Source: Aeromonas caviae (GTDB lineage: Bacteria; Pseudomonadota; Gammaproteobacteria; Enterobacterales; Aeromonadaceae). Taken from it: a stretch of 64,000 nt of DNA. Position 1 is the first letter of the stretch; the number at the start of each line of letters is the position of its first letter. Below the pieces are notes generated by a model. The model ran no database searches. It was not told the DNA's origin and saw only the letters and a program-made list of their open reading frames with translations. Shown piece after piece: positions 33,176-40,956 of the stretch. The position numbers and the translations under genes are program-made. Location of the stretch: contig NZ_CDBK01000100.1 in NCBI RefSeq assembly GCF_000819785.1, forward strand, positions 1 to 64,000, read 5' to 3'.

Positions 33176-33201
33176 AAGAGGAGCCACCAGGGCTCCTCTT
33201 T
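33176..33201. terminator. Bidirectional terminator (EamA transporter / pgm)
   Basis: AAGAGGAGCC-ACCAG-GGCTCCTCTT between the two convergent stop codons; flanking A's on the left and a short T-run on the right. Confidence 0.8.
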
Positions 33202-33224
33202 CACATGGGTTGTTGCCGTAAGGG

Positions 33225-34874
33225 TCAGACGCCGGCCTTGGCCAGGGCGGCGGAGACAATCTGCTGGGCTTCCTGCTGGATGAGGTCCAGGTGCGCCTCC
33301 CCCTTGAAACTCTCCATGTAGATCTTGTAGATGGACTCGGTACCGGAGGGGCGCGCCGCGAACCAGCCGTTCTCGGTCACCACTTTCAGGCCGCCGATGG
33401 CGGCATCGTTGCCCGGCGCCTTGGTCAGCTTGGCGAGGATGGGCTCGCCAGCCAGGGTGGAGGCTTCCACCAGGGCCGGATCCAGCTTGGAGAGCACCGC
33501 CTTCTGGGCGCTGTTGGCCGGGGCATCGATGCGGCGGTAGCTGGAGCGGCCGAATCTGGCTTCGAGCGCATCGTAGTGGGCCTGGGGATCCTTGCCGGTC
33601 ACCGCCAGGATCTCGGCCGCCAGCAGCGCCAGGATGAAGCCATCCTTGTCGGTGGTCCAGACGGTACCGTCCTTGCGCAGGAAGGAGGCACCCGCGCTCT
33701 CCTCGCCGCCAAAGCCGAACTCGCCGCTGTAGAGACCGTCCACGAACCACTTGAAGCCGACCGGCACCTCTTTGAGGGTGCGACCGATCTCGCCGGCCAC
33801 CCGGTCGATCATGGAAGAGGAGACCAGCGTTTTGCCGACGGCCGCCCCCTTGGGCCAGCCGGTTCTGTGGGTGAACAGATACTGGATGGCCACCGCCAGA
33901 TAGTGGTTCGGGTTCATCAGGCCCGCCTTGGTGACGATGCCGTGACGGTCGTAGTCAGGGTCATTGCCAAGGGCGATGTCGAACTTGTCTTTCAGGGCAA
34001 TCAGGCTCGCCATCGCGAACGGGCTGGAACAGTCCATCCGGATCTTGCCGTCTTTGTCCAGGGTCATGAAGGAGAAGGTCGGGTCGACCTTGTAGTTCAC
34101 CACCTCGATGTCCAGACCGTAGCGCCTGGCGATGACGTCCCAGTAGGCGACGCCGGAGCCACCCAGCGGATCCACGCCGATCTTGATGCCAGCCTGCTTG
34201 ATGGCGGCCAGATCCAGCACGTTTTCGAGATCATCCACATAAGGGGTGACATAGTCGTGTTCCACCACGAACGGGCTCTTGAGGGCCTCGGCAAACGGCA
34301 TCCGCTTCACGCCGGCCAGGCCCGCTTCCAGGATCGCGTTGGCGCGGTCTTCCACCCACTTGGTGATCTCGCCTTCGGCAGGACCGCCGTGGGGCGGGTT
34401 GTATTTGAAGCCACCATCTTCCGGCGGGTTGTGGGACGGGGTGATCACCACGCCGTCCGCCTGGGCCACGGGTTTGCCTGCGTTGTGGCGCAGGATGGCA
34501 TGGGAGATGACCGGGGTCGGCGTGAAGCCGAGGCCGGCCTGAATGCGGGTCTCGACACCGTTGGCCGCCAGCACTTCCACCGCGCTGGCAAAGGCGGATT
34601 CAGACAGGGCATGGGTATCCATGCCGACGAACAGCGGCCCCGTGATACCGGCCTGCTGGCGGTACTCCACCAGCGCCTGGGTCACCGCCAGAATGTGGGA
34701 TTCGGTGAAGGCGCTGTGCAGGGCGCTGCCGCGGTGACCGGAGGTGCCGAAGGCGACCCGCTGCTCAGGGCGGCTCATATCCGGCTTGTTGAGGTAGTAG
34801 GCGCTGACCAGACGGGGAATGTTGGTCAGATCGCAAAGACGAGCCGGCTGACCGGCGTGGGAATGCTGTGCCAT
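33225..34874 (-). CDS. pgm: Phosphoglucomutase (alpha-D-glucose phosphate-specific)
   Basis: Interconverts glucose-1-phosphate and glucose-6-phosphate. The 549-residue protein has the phosphoserine loop [11 protein letters not shown] (Ser about 56), [21 protein letters not shown], the metal loop [11 protein letters not shown], the sugar loop GGEESAGAS and the phosphate-binding [10 protein letters not shown] use ATG 34874 ([10 protein letters not shown]), which aligns with E. coli Pgm; the frame opens earlier at 34907. It is 53 bp downstream of seqA, the conserved seqA-pgm operon. Confidence 0.95.
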   Translation of the reverse strand: MAQHSHAGQPARLCDLTNIPRLVSAYYLNKPDMSRPEQRVAFGTSGHRGSALHSAFTESHILAVTQALVEYRQQAGITGPLFVGMDTHALSESAFASAVEVLAANGVETRIQAGLGFTPTPVISHAILRHNAGKPVAQADGVVITPSHNPPEDGGFKYNPPHGGPAEGEITKWVEDRANAILEAGLAGVKRMPFAEALKSPFVVEHDYVTPYVDDLENVLDLAAIKQAGIKIGVDPLGGSGVAYWDVIARRYGLDIEVVNYKVDPTFSFMTLDKDGKIRMDCSSPFAMASLIALKDKFDIALGNDPDYDRHGIVTKAGLMNPNHYLAVAIQYLFTHRTGWPKGAAVGKTLVSSSMIDRVAGEIGRTLKEVPVGFKWFVDGLYSGEFGFGGEESAGASFLRKDGTVWTTDKDGFILALLAAEILAVTGKDPQAHYDALEARFGRSSYRRIDAPANSAQKAVLSKLDPALVEASTLAGEPILAKLTKAPGNDAAIGGLKVVTENGWFAARPSGTESIYKIYMESFKGEAHLDLIQQEAQQIVSAALAKAGV

Positions 34875-34927
34875 GGCGTTTTCCTTGAGCTGAGCCTTGC
34901 CCGGCAAGGCCTGAAGTCATTGATGGG

Positions 34928-35437
34928 TTAAACGGCGCCGCACACCCGAGCCGTCAGATCCTCGTCATAACCCATGCTGTTCATGAGCTGGGCCACCATG
35001 TTCTGCTTGCGGCTGGTATTGGTATTGGTGATCACCCAGAACGGGGTCTCCGGTACCGGCTTGGGCTTGGTGGTGCTGCCACTGGCACGCAGCGCTTCCG
35101 GGTCACGGGAGAAGTAGACGCGCTTGCGCCCTTTTATCTCGGTCGCCTGGGTGAAGCCTTCCGGGTTGTCCCGATAGAGGGTGCTCAATACCAGCATGAA
35201 GCGGTTGATGGACTTCTCTTCTTTCTGAAGCTCGCCGGAATCCAGCAACGCCTCCAGCCCCAGGGCATCAGCCACGGGTTGCGGTTGCATCGCAGGCGCG
35301 GCCGCCACGGTTGCCGTGCCGGCCTGGGCGGGTTGCTCCAGCAGGCGACGCAGGATATCGGACGCACTCTCGCCGATGTGCCGGGTCTGGCTCGCGATAA
35401 AGAAGTAGAGATCGTCATCAAGCTCGATGGTTTTCAT
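34928..35437 (-). CDS. seqA: Negative modulator of replication initiation SeqA
   Basis: Binds hemimethylated GATC pairs, sequesters oriC and organises newly replicated DNA. The N-terminal oligomerisation motif [33 protein letters not shown] (seen as [20 protein letters not shown]) and the C-terminal DNA-binding [20 protein letters not shown] are intact; length 169 (E. coli 181), the difference lying in the Ala/Pro-rich linker. ATG 35437 is used; the longer open frame upstream is not protein-like. Its presence implies Dam methylation in this organism. Confidence 0.95.
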   Translation of the reverse strand: MKTIELDDDLYFFIASQTRHIGESASDILRRLLEQPAQAGTATVAAAPAMQPQPVADALGLEALLDSGELQKEEKSINRFMLVLSTLYRDNPEGFTQATEIKGRKRVYFSRDPEALRASGSTTKPKPVPETPFWVITNTNTSRKQNMVAQLMNSMGYDEDLTARVCGAV

Positions 35438-35709
35438 AGGGATGCGCTGGACTCGTCGAAATTCGGATGCGGCGATTATACATAGACAGACCCGGCAGCC
35501 CAAGCAAGGGGCAGACAGATGTGCATGAATCTCCTTGAGAATACGGCATAATGACGGGCCAAGTGTGTGATCCCCCGCACTGATAGCCGATCCCGGGGCG
35601 ATATTTTTGAAAAAAAACCACAAAAAAATCCCCCACCAGGAATGAAATCCTTTTCTTTCAGTGTGTTAAAAAGTATGGCGATAGAGCCCACGACCGATAA
35701 GGTGTCATT

Positions 35710-36492
35710 TTGCAACAATATCCACGATTGAACTTCAAGGATCAGGGCGAAGGCCCGACTGTCGTGCTGATCCATGGCCTCTTTGGCAGCCTGGACAACC
35801 TCGGCCTGCTGGCGCGCCCCCTCAGCGAACAATACCGGGTCATCAGCGTCGATCTGCGCAATCACGGTGCCTCCTTTCACTCGGACGAGATGAGCTACCC
35901 GGCCCAGGCGGCGGACATCCTGGCCCTGCTGGACCATCTTGGACTTGAGCAGGTGGCCCTGGTGGGCCACTCCATGGGGGGCAAGGTCGCCATGCAGGTC
36001 GCCAAGCAGGCCCCTCACAGGGTCAGCAAGCTGGTAGTGGCGGACATCGCCCCGGTGGCCTATCCCCACGCCCGCCACAAGAACGTGTTTGCCGGGCTCA
36101 ATGCCACGCTGGCCACGCCCCCCCAGAGCCGCAGCGAGGCGGAAGCCATGCTGGCCGAGCACATCGAGATCGCCGGGGTGCGCCAGTTCCTGCTCAAATC
36201 CTTCGCCAAAGGGGAGTCTGGATGGGGGTGGCGTTTCAACGTGCCGGCCCTTGAGCGCAACTACGCCAACATCATGGGCTGGCCCGACGATGAACGCCGC
36301 TTCGAAGGCGCGACACTCTTCATCAAGGGGGGCGACTCCGACTATATGCTGCCCGACTACACCGGGGCCGCGATGGCCCAGTTCCCGGCCGCCAAGGCCC
36401 GCGTCATCGCCGGCACGGGTCACTGGCTGCACGCGGAAAAGCCGGTTTTGTTCAACAAACTGGTTGTGGATTTCCTGTCGACAGGCGGTTAA
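35710..36492 (+). CDS. ybfF: Alpha/beta-hydrolase esterase YbfF
   Basis: 260-residue esterase: VVLIHGLFGSLDNLGLLARPL oxyanion-loop region (as HGLFGSLDNLG), nucleophile elbow VGHSMGGK (Ser about 94), and catalytic His in GTGHWLHAEKP. Strong match to YbfF, which also neighbours seqA in E. coli. The start appears to be TTG 35710 (MQQYPRLNF), preceded by AAGGTG; no in-frame ATG is nearby. It is divergent from seqA over 270 bp. Confidence 0.9.
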   Translation: MQQYPRLNFKDQGEGPTVVLIHGLFGSLDNLGLLARPLSEQYRVISVDLRNHGASFHSDEMSYPAQAADILALLDHLGLEQVALVGHSMGGKVAMQVAKQAPHRVSKLVVADIAPVAYPHARHKNVFAGLNATLATPPQSRSEAEAMLAEHIEIAGVRQFLLKSFAKGESGWGWRFNVPALERNYANIMGWPDDERRFEGATLFIKGGDSDYMLPDYTGAAMAQFPAAKARVIAGTGHWLHAEKPVLFNKLVVDFLSTGG

Positions 36493-36547
36493 CAGTTTCA
36501 AATCCTTTGTGATATAGTGCGCCCGTCTTAAGGAGTGCGCGCAATCC

Positions 36548-36769
36548 ATGCTGAGTGAACACATCGATCTCATCGAGAGTCTGGGCCTGAAACTGTTCTT
36601 CGTGGCCATCTTCCTGCTGATTGGTCTGGCCATTCAGGACGTGCTCAAACGGGGCAATGTGCCCCGCTTCGGCCGCTTCATCGTCTGGCTGGTGCTGTTT
36701 CTGGGTTGCGCGGGTTTTGTCGCCAAGGGGCTGATCGAAATGGGCTGGGAAGGCTCAGGGATCGGCTAA
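36548..36769 (+). CDS. DUF2788 small membrane protein
   Basis: 73 residues with two transmembrane helices (about 14-30 and 42-62) separated by a basic loop (VLKRGNVPRFGR), typical of DUF2788 proteins. Preceded by TAAGGAG ribosome site. Function unknown; it lies between ybfF and ybfE. Confidence 0.8.
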   Translation: MLSEHIDLIESLGLKLFFVAIFLLIGLAIQDVLKRGNVPRFGRFIVWLVLFLGCAGFVAKGLIEMGWEGSGIG

Positions 36770-36789
36770 CTACTTTTCATCTGTGATGT

Positions 36790-37086
36790 ATGGCCAAACA
36801 GCAAACTGATCGAACAACACTGGATCTGTTCGCAACTGAGAAGCGCCCCGGCAGGCCAAAGACCAATCCACTCCCCCGCGAGACCCAGCTCAAGATCAAC
36901 AAGCGCAACCAGCTCAAGCGCGATCGTGAGAACGGGCTGAAACGGGTCGAGTTAAAGGTGGAAGCCGAGTTGCTGGAGCGCCTGAACCAACTTGCGCTGC
37001 AACAGAACGTCAGCCGAGCCGAGCTGATCCAATCTATCCTGAAGCAACAGATCGAGTCTGCTCATGCAGCAGGCATCGCAATCTGA
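36790..37086 (+). CDS. ybfE: YbfE-family protein (LexA-regulated family)
   Basis: 98 residues, highly charged, with a GRPKTNPLPRETQLKINKRNQLKRDRENG N-terminal part (RPGRPKTNPLPRE visible) and a C-terminal helical segment resembling a ribbon-helix-helix (RVELKVEAELLERLNQLAL). The E. coli homologue is LexA-regulated; I see no LexA box upstream here. It precedes fldA by 40 bp, as in enterobacteria. Confidence 0.88.
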   Translation: MAKQQTDRTTLDLFATEKRPGRPKTNPLPRETQLKINKRNQLKRDRENGLKRVELKVEAELLERLNQLALQQNVSRAELIQSILKQQIESAHAAGIAI

Positions 37087-37126
37087 ACCGTCAAGCATCA
37101 ACACCAGATACGGGTAACGAAACACT

Positions 37127-37651
37127 ATGGCTAGTGTAGGTCTGTTTTTCGGCAGCGATACCGGTAATACCGAAGCTGTCGCCAAGATGATCCAGAAAGA
37201 ACTGGGCAAACAACTGATTGAAGTCCGTGACATTGCCAAGAGCAGCAAGGCCGACATCGACAGCTTCGATCTGCTGATGTTCGGCATCCCGACTTGGTAC
37301 TACGGCGAAGCCCAGGCCGATTGGGACGACTTCTTCCCCGAACTCGAAGAGATCGACTTCAACAACAAGCTGGTGGCCATCTTCGGATGCGGCGATCAGG
37401 AAGACTATGCCGAGTACTTCCTCGACGCCATGGGCACCCTGCGTGACATCGTCGAAGCCAAGGGCGCCATCATCATCGGCCACTGGCCGACCGCGAGCTA
37501 CGAGTTCGAAGCCTCCAAGGCGCTCGTGGATGACAAGCACTTCGTGGGCCTGGGCATCGACGAAGATCGCCAGCCGGAGCTGACCGCCGAGCGCGTCAAG
37601 GGTTGGTGCAAACAGCTGCACGAAGAGATGTGCCTGGGCGAGCTGGAGTGA
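37127..37651 (+). CDS. fldA: Flavodoxin
   Basis: FMN electron carrier (174 residues, long-chain type). FMN phosphate loop FGSDTGNTE (residues 8-16), aromatic stacking loops IPTWYYGEAQADWDDF and FGCGDQEDYAEYF are present. Serves IspG/IspH, BioB, MetH and similar reductive systems. In E. coli fldA sits next to fur; here a DUF4442 gene on the opposite strand lies between them. Confidence 0.96.
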   Translation: MASVGLFFGSDTGNTEAVAKMIQKELGKQLIEVRDIAKSSKADIDSFDLLMFGIPTWYYGEAQADWDDFFPELEEIDFNNKLVAIFGCGDQEDYAEYFLDAMGTLRDIVEAKGAIIIGHWPTASYEFEASKALVDDKHFVGLGIDEDRQPELTAERVKGWCKQLHEEMCLGELE

Positions 37652-37672
37652 TCTGATCTCCCTCCCTCTTCA

Positions 37673-37705
37673 TGCAACAAGGGCCCCGACGGGGCCCTTG
37701 TTGCA
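37673..37705. terminator. Strong bidirectional terminator (fldA / DUF4442)
   Basis: A perfect 15-bp inverted repeat with a three-base loop (TGCAACAAGGGCCCC-GAC-mirror), 21 bp after fldA and 15 bp before the stop of the convergent gene. Confidence 0.85.
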
Positions 37706-37719
37706 TCTGCAGCAGGCAT

Positions 37720-38202
37720 TCAGCCCCCCCTGTGCTGGGGCTTGGATCTGACATAGAGGGTGCGCTTCACCTGGGCCACCAGCTCGCCCTGGCCATCCTG
37801 CACCTGCACCTCGAACTCGGGAAAGTGCTTCTCTCCCCCCTCGGTCGCCGCCACGATCGACGCCAGCTTGGCGTCGCTCAGGGTGAACTCCGCCACCAGT
37901 TTGCCCTTGCCCGGCTTGATGAAATTGATGCTGCCCGCCTTGTCCCACACGTAGTAGCGGTTCTTGAAATAGCCCATCAGCATCAACGGGTAGATGGGAT
38001 CCGTCATGGCGAACATGCTGCCGCCGAACTGGGTCCGGTTGGCATTCTTGTTCCACCAGCGGGACTTGAGCGTCACCCGGCAGAAGCGGAAATCGGGGCT
38101 CAGGGTTTCTATCTTGATGCCTGCGCCCCAGAAGGGGGGCCAGGCGTTGAGGGCGCAGCGCACCCAGGCGGCATTGCCGAAAAGCCAATCCATGGATCTC
38201 AT
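37720..38202 (-). CDS. DUF4442 protein (thioesterase-like hot-dog fold)
   Basis: 160 residues. The motif WWNKNANRTQFGGSMFAMTDPIYPLML (as NANRTQFGGSMFAMTDP) is the hallmark of DUF4442, a predicted hot-dog thioesterase family. No signal peptide. The start is ATG 38202 (MRSMDWLFG); a longer frame exists upstream but is not supported. Divergent from fur. Confidence 0.8.
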   Translation of the reverse strand: MRSMDWLFGNAAWVRCALNAWPPFWGAGIKIETLSPDFRFCRVTLKSRWWNKNANRTQFGGSMFAMTDPIYPLMLMGYFKNRYYVWDKAGSINFIKPGKGKLVAEFTLSDAKLASIVAATEGGEKHFPEFEVQVQDGQGELVAQVKRTLYVRSKPQHRGG

Positions 38203-38311
38203 CCGACCAGACTATAAAGAAGTCACATAGTATCAACATTCTCTGGTCGAGCAAGCGGGCCTGAATATTCCCATGACGGGCTTGATGATCTAAAGCCCTT
38301 GAATTGCTGGG

Positions 38312-38341
38312 TTTATTTTTAACTTGGCTACGACCTATAAT
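38312..38341 (+). promoter_or_regulatory. Probable fur promoter
   Basis: A perfect TATAAT -10 at 38336-38341 with a weak T-rich -35 (TTTATT at 18 bp spacing). No clear Fur box or OxyR site overlaps it by eye. Confidence 0.5.
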
Positions 38342-38424
38342 GACAGGCCAAGCGAGTTCGTGGTTGCCATTACAGCGGCAGTCAATCAGAATAACCACAC
38401 CTTCGAGAATGCGAATAAATAGAA

Positions 38425-38853
38425 ATGGCAGACAACAACCAAGCGTTAAAAAAGGCCGGGCTCAAGATCACCTTGCCCCGTGTCAAGATCCTGGAAATCC
38501 TGCAACAGCCTGACTGCCAGCACACCAGTGCGGAAGATCTGTACAAACGGCTGATCGATCAGGGCGAGGAGATTGGTCTCGCTACCGTTTATCGCGTTCT
38601 CAACCAGTTTGATGATGCCGGTATCGTCACCCGTCACCATTTCGAAGGGGGCAAGTCGGTGTTCGAGCTCGCCACCCAGGAGCACCACGACCACCTGGTC
38701 TGCCTCGACTGCGGCAAGGTGATCGAGTTCTCCGACGAGGTGATCGAACAGCGCCAGCGCGACATCGCCAAGGCGCACAACATCCGCCTGACCAACCACA
38801 GCCTTTACCTGTATGGCCACTGCGCCAACGGTGACTGCAAGCACGACGATTGA
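38425..38853 (+). CDS. fur: Ferric uptake regulator Fur
   Basis: 142-residue Fe(II)-dependent repressor. DNA-binding winged helix in the first 85 residues (LKITLPRVKILEILQQ, HTSAEDLYKRLIDQGEEIGLATVYRVLNQF), then the metal/dimer domain with EHHDHLVCLDCGKVIEF and a further Cys pair near the C-terminus (GHCANGDCKHDD). It is a typical Fur rather than Zur. Confidence 0.96.
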   Translation: MADNNQALKKAGLKITLPRVKILEILQQPDCQHTSAEDLYKRLIDQGEEIGLATVYRVLNQFDDAGIVTRHHFEGGKSVFELATQEHHDHLVCLDCGKVIEFSDEVIEQRQRDIAKAHNIRLTNHSLYLYGHCANGDCKHDD

Positions 38854-38873
38854 TTCGGCCGGGTCAGCGCAAT

Positions 38874-38902
38874 AAAAAAGCCAGCATGATGCTGGCTTTT
38901 TT
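38874..38902. terminator. Bidirectional terminator (fur / glnS)
   Basis: AAAAAAGCCAGC / GCTGGCTTTTTT around a short loop, 20 bp after fur and 50 bp before the glnS stop. Confidence 0.9.
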
Positions 38903-38952
38903 GTGTCCGCAATCCGGACCAGAAGCGGCAGGGTCTCCCCTGCCCTCTTCTA

Positions 38953-40614
38953 TCAGGCCTCGGCCTTGCCCCAGACGTCACGCAGGGCCACGGTGCGGTT
39001 GAACACCAGGCGCTCGGCGCTGGAGAGCTTGTTGTCGGCGCAGAAGTAACCTTCACGCTCGAACTGGTAGGCAAACTCCGGCTTGGCATCCTTCAGGGAA
39101 GCTTCCACCCGGGCCCCTTCGATGATCACCAGGGATTCCGGATTCAGAGCCGCTTCGAAGTCATCCTCGGCGCCCGGGTTCGGCACCTTGAACAGACGGT
39201 CGTAGAGACGCACTTCGGCCGGCAGGGAGTGAGTGGCGCTGACCCAGTGGATCACCCCTTTCACCTTGCGGCCGTCCGCCGGATCCTTGCCCAGGGTCTC
39301 GGGGTCGTAAGAGCAGTAGATGCAGGTGACCTTGCCGTCGGCATCCTTCTCGACCCGTTCGGCCTTGATGACGTAGGCGTTGCGCAGGCGCACTTCCTTG
39401 CCCAGCACCAGACGCTTGAACTGCTTGTTGGCTTCCTCTTTGAAGTCCGCCTCGTCGATGAAGATTTCGCGGGAGAAATGCAGCTCACGGGTCCCCATCT
39501 CCGGCTTGTTCGGGTGCGCAGGCGCCGTCAGCACCTCGTCCGCCGCCAGGTTCTCGATCACCACCTTCACCGGGTGCAGCACGGCCATGGCGCGCGGGGC
39601 GTTCTCGTTGAGATCGTCGCGGATGCAGGCTTCCAGCATGCTCATCTCGACGATGTTGTCCTGCTTGGTCACACCGATGCGCTTGCAGAACTCGCGGATG
39701 GAGGCCGGGGTGTAACCACGGCGGCGCAGACCGGAGACGGTCAGCATGCGCGGATCATCCCAGCCGTTCACGTGCCCCTCGGTCACCAGCAGGTTCAGCT
39801 TGCGCTTGGACATGACGGTGTATTCGAGGTTCAGACGGGAGAACTCGTACTGACGGGGGTGACAGTCGATGCTGATGTTGTCCAGCACCCAGTCATACAG
39901 GCGACGGTTGTCCTGGAACTCCAGGGTACACAGGGAGTGGGTGATCCCCTCCAGGGCGTCCGAGATGCAATGGGTGAAGTCATACATCGGGTAGATGCAC
40001 CACTCGTCACCGGTCTGGTGGTGGTGGGCAAACTTGATGCGATAGATGACGGGATCGCGCATCACCATGAAGGGGGATGCCATGTCGATCTTGGCGCGCA
40101 GGCAGGCGCTCCCTTCGGCCATCTCACCGTTCTTCATCTTGGCGAACAGGGCCAGGTTCTCTTCCACGCTGCGATCGCGGAACGGGCTGTTCTTGCCAGG
40201 GGCGGTCAGCGTGCCGCGGTATTCGCGCATCTGCTCCGGGGAGAGCTCGTCCACATAGGCCAGTCCCTTCTCGATGAGCTCGATGGCATAGCCGTGCAGC
40301 TTGTGGAAATAGTCGGAGGAGTAGCAGATCTCGCCGCTCCACTGGAAGCCCAGCCACTGGACGTCCTGCTTGATGGACTCCACGAACTCGATGTCTTCCT
40401 TCGCCGGGTTGGTGTCATCGAAACGCAGGTTGCACTGACCCTGATAGTCGCGGGCGATGCCGAAGTTCAGGCAGATGGATTTGGCGTGGCCGATATGGAG
40501 ATAACCGTTCGGCTCCGGCGGGAAACGGGTATGCACGCTGCTGTGCTTACCGCTGGCCAGATCTTCATCAATGATCTGACGAATAAAGTTAGTTGGGCTG
40601 TTCGCCTGACTCAT
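38953..40614 (-). CDS. glnS: Glutaminyl-tRNA synthetase
   Basis: Class I aminoacyl-tRNA synthetase, 553 residues as in E. coli. HIGH motif in [16 protein letters not shown] (about residues 32-47), second signature VMSKRKLN, and the two C-terminal anticodon-binding beta-barrels are present. No fused GatB-like extension. It appears monocistronic. Confidence 0.97.
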   Translation of the reverse strand: MSQANSPTNFIRQIIDEDLASGKHSSVHTRFPPEPNGYLHIGHAKSICLNFGIARDYQGQCNLRFDDTNPAKEDIEFVESIKQDVQWLGFQWSGEICYSSDYFHKLHGYAIELIEKGLAYVDELSPEQMREYRGTLTAPGKNSPFRDRSVEENLALFAKMKNGEMAEGSACLRAKIDMASPFMVMRDPVIYRIKFAHHHQTGDEWCIYPMYDFTHCISDALEGITHSLCTLEFQDNRRLYDWVLDNISIDCHPRQYEFSRLNLEYTVMSKRKLNLLVTEGHVNGWDDPRMLTVSGLRRRGYTPASIREFCKRIGVTKQDNIVEMSMLEACIRDDLNENAPRAMAVLHPVKVVIENLAADEVLTAPAHPNKPEMGTRELHFSREIFIDEADFKEEANKQFKRLVLGKEVRLRNAYVIKAERVEKDADGKVTCIYCSYDPETLGKDPADGRKVKGVIHWVSATHSLPAEVRLYDRLFKVPNPGAEDDFEAALNPESLVIIEGARVEASLKDAKPEFAYQFEREGYFCADNKLSSAERLVFNRTVALRDVWGKAEA

Positions 40615-40956
40615 GGCTCACCTCAAAAATGCGTCACTGGCGGACGTTGTGCCGGCTGGCACCCTCATACCCCCGCCGTCAAGCCGGGTATGATCCCTCA
40701 TTACGCGCCCTGCCTCAACCTGAATTTGGCCAATTCGGGTCATTGGCGCACCAAAAACGGCGAAACGGGAGAAATTGCAGAGATCCTGGTTAAAAAAAGC
40801 CCCGCACGGGGCGGGGTCTCAAGTGATGAAAAACAGACAAAACACACACAACAAAGGTTCACACGCAGAGTCAACCTTTCCCAAACCCGATGGCCATCGA
40901 CCTTGGGAAAGGCGGGTCTTGCGACCCACCTTGCGTTATGGATTGAAGGCTAGCTA
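40615..40956. other. 342-bp intergenic region between glnS and the chitobiase gene
   Basis: Contains the glnS upstream region and the chitobiase terminator (listed separately). I see no supported gene; the open frames here are Arg/Pro-rich with no ribosome site. Confidence 0.6.
40792..40812 (-). terminator. Rho-independent terminator after chitobiase
   Basis: On the minus strand GCCCCG-TG-CGGGGC followed directly by seven T's, about 145 bp after the chitobiase stop. Confidence 0.85.

Noticed and set aside
38342-38424. Fur box in front of fur
   Set aside because: An AT-rich stretch near 38405-38420 loosely resembles one, but it does not match the 19-bp consensus well enough.
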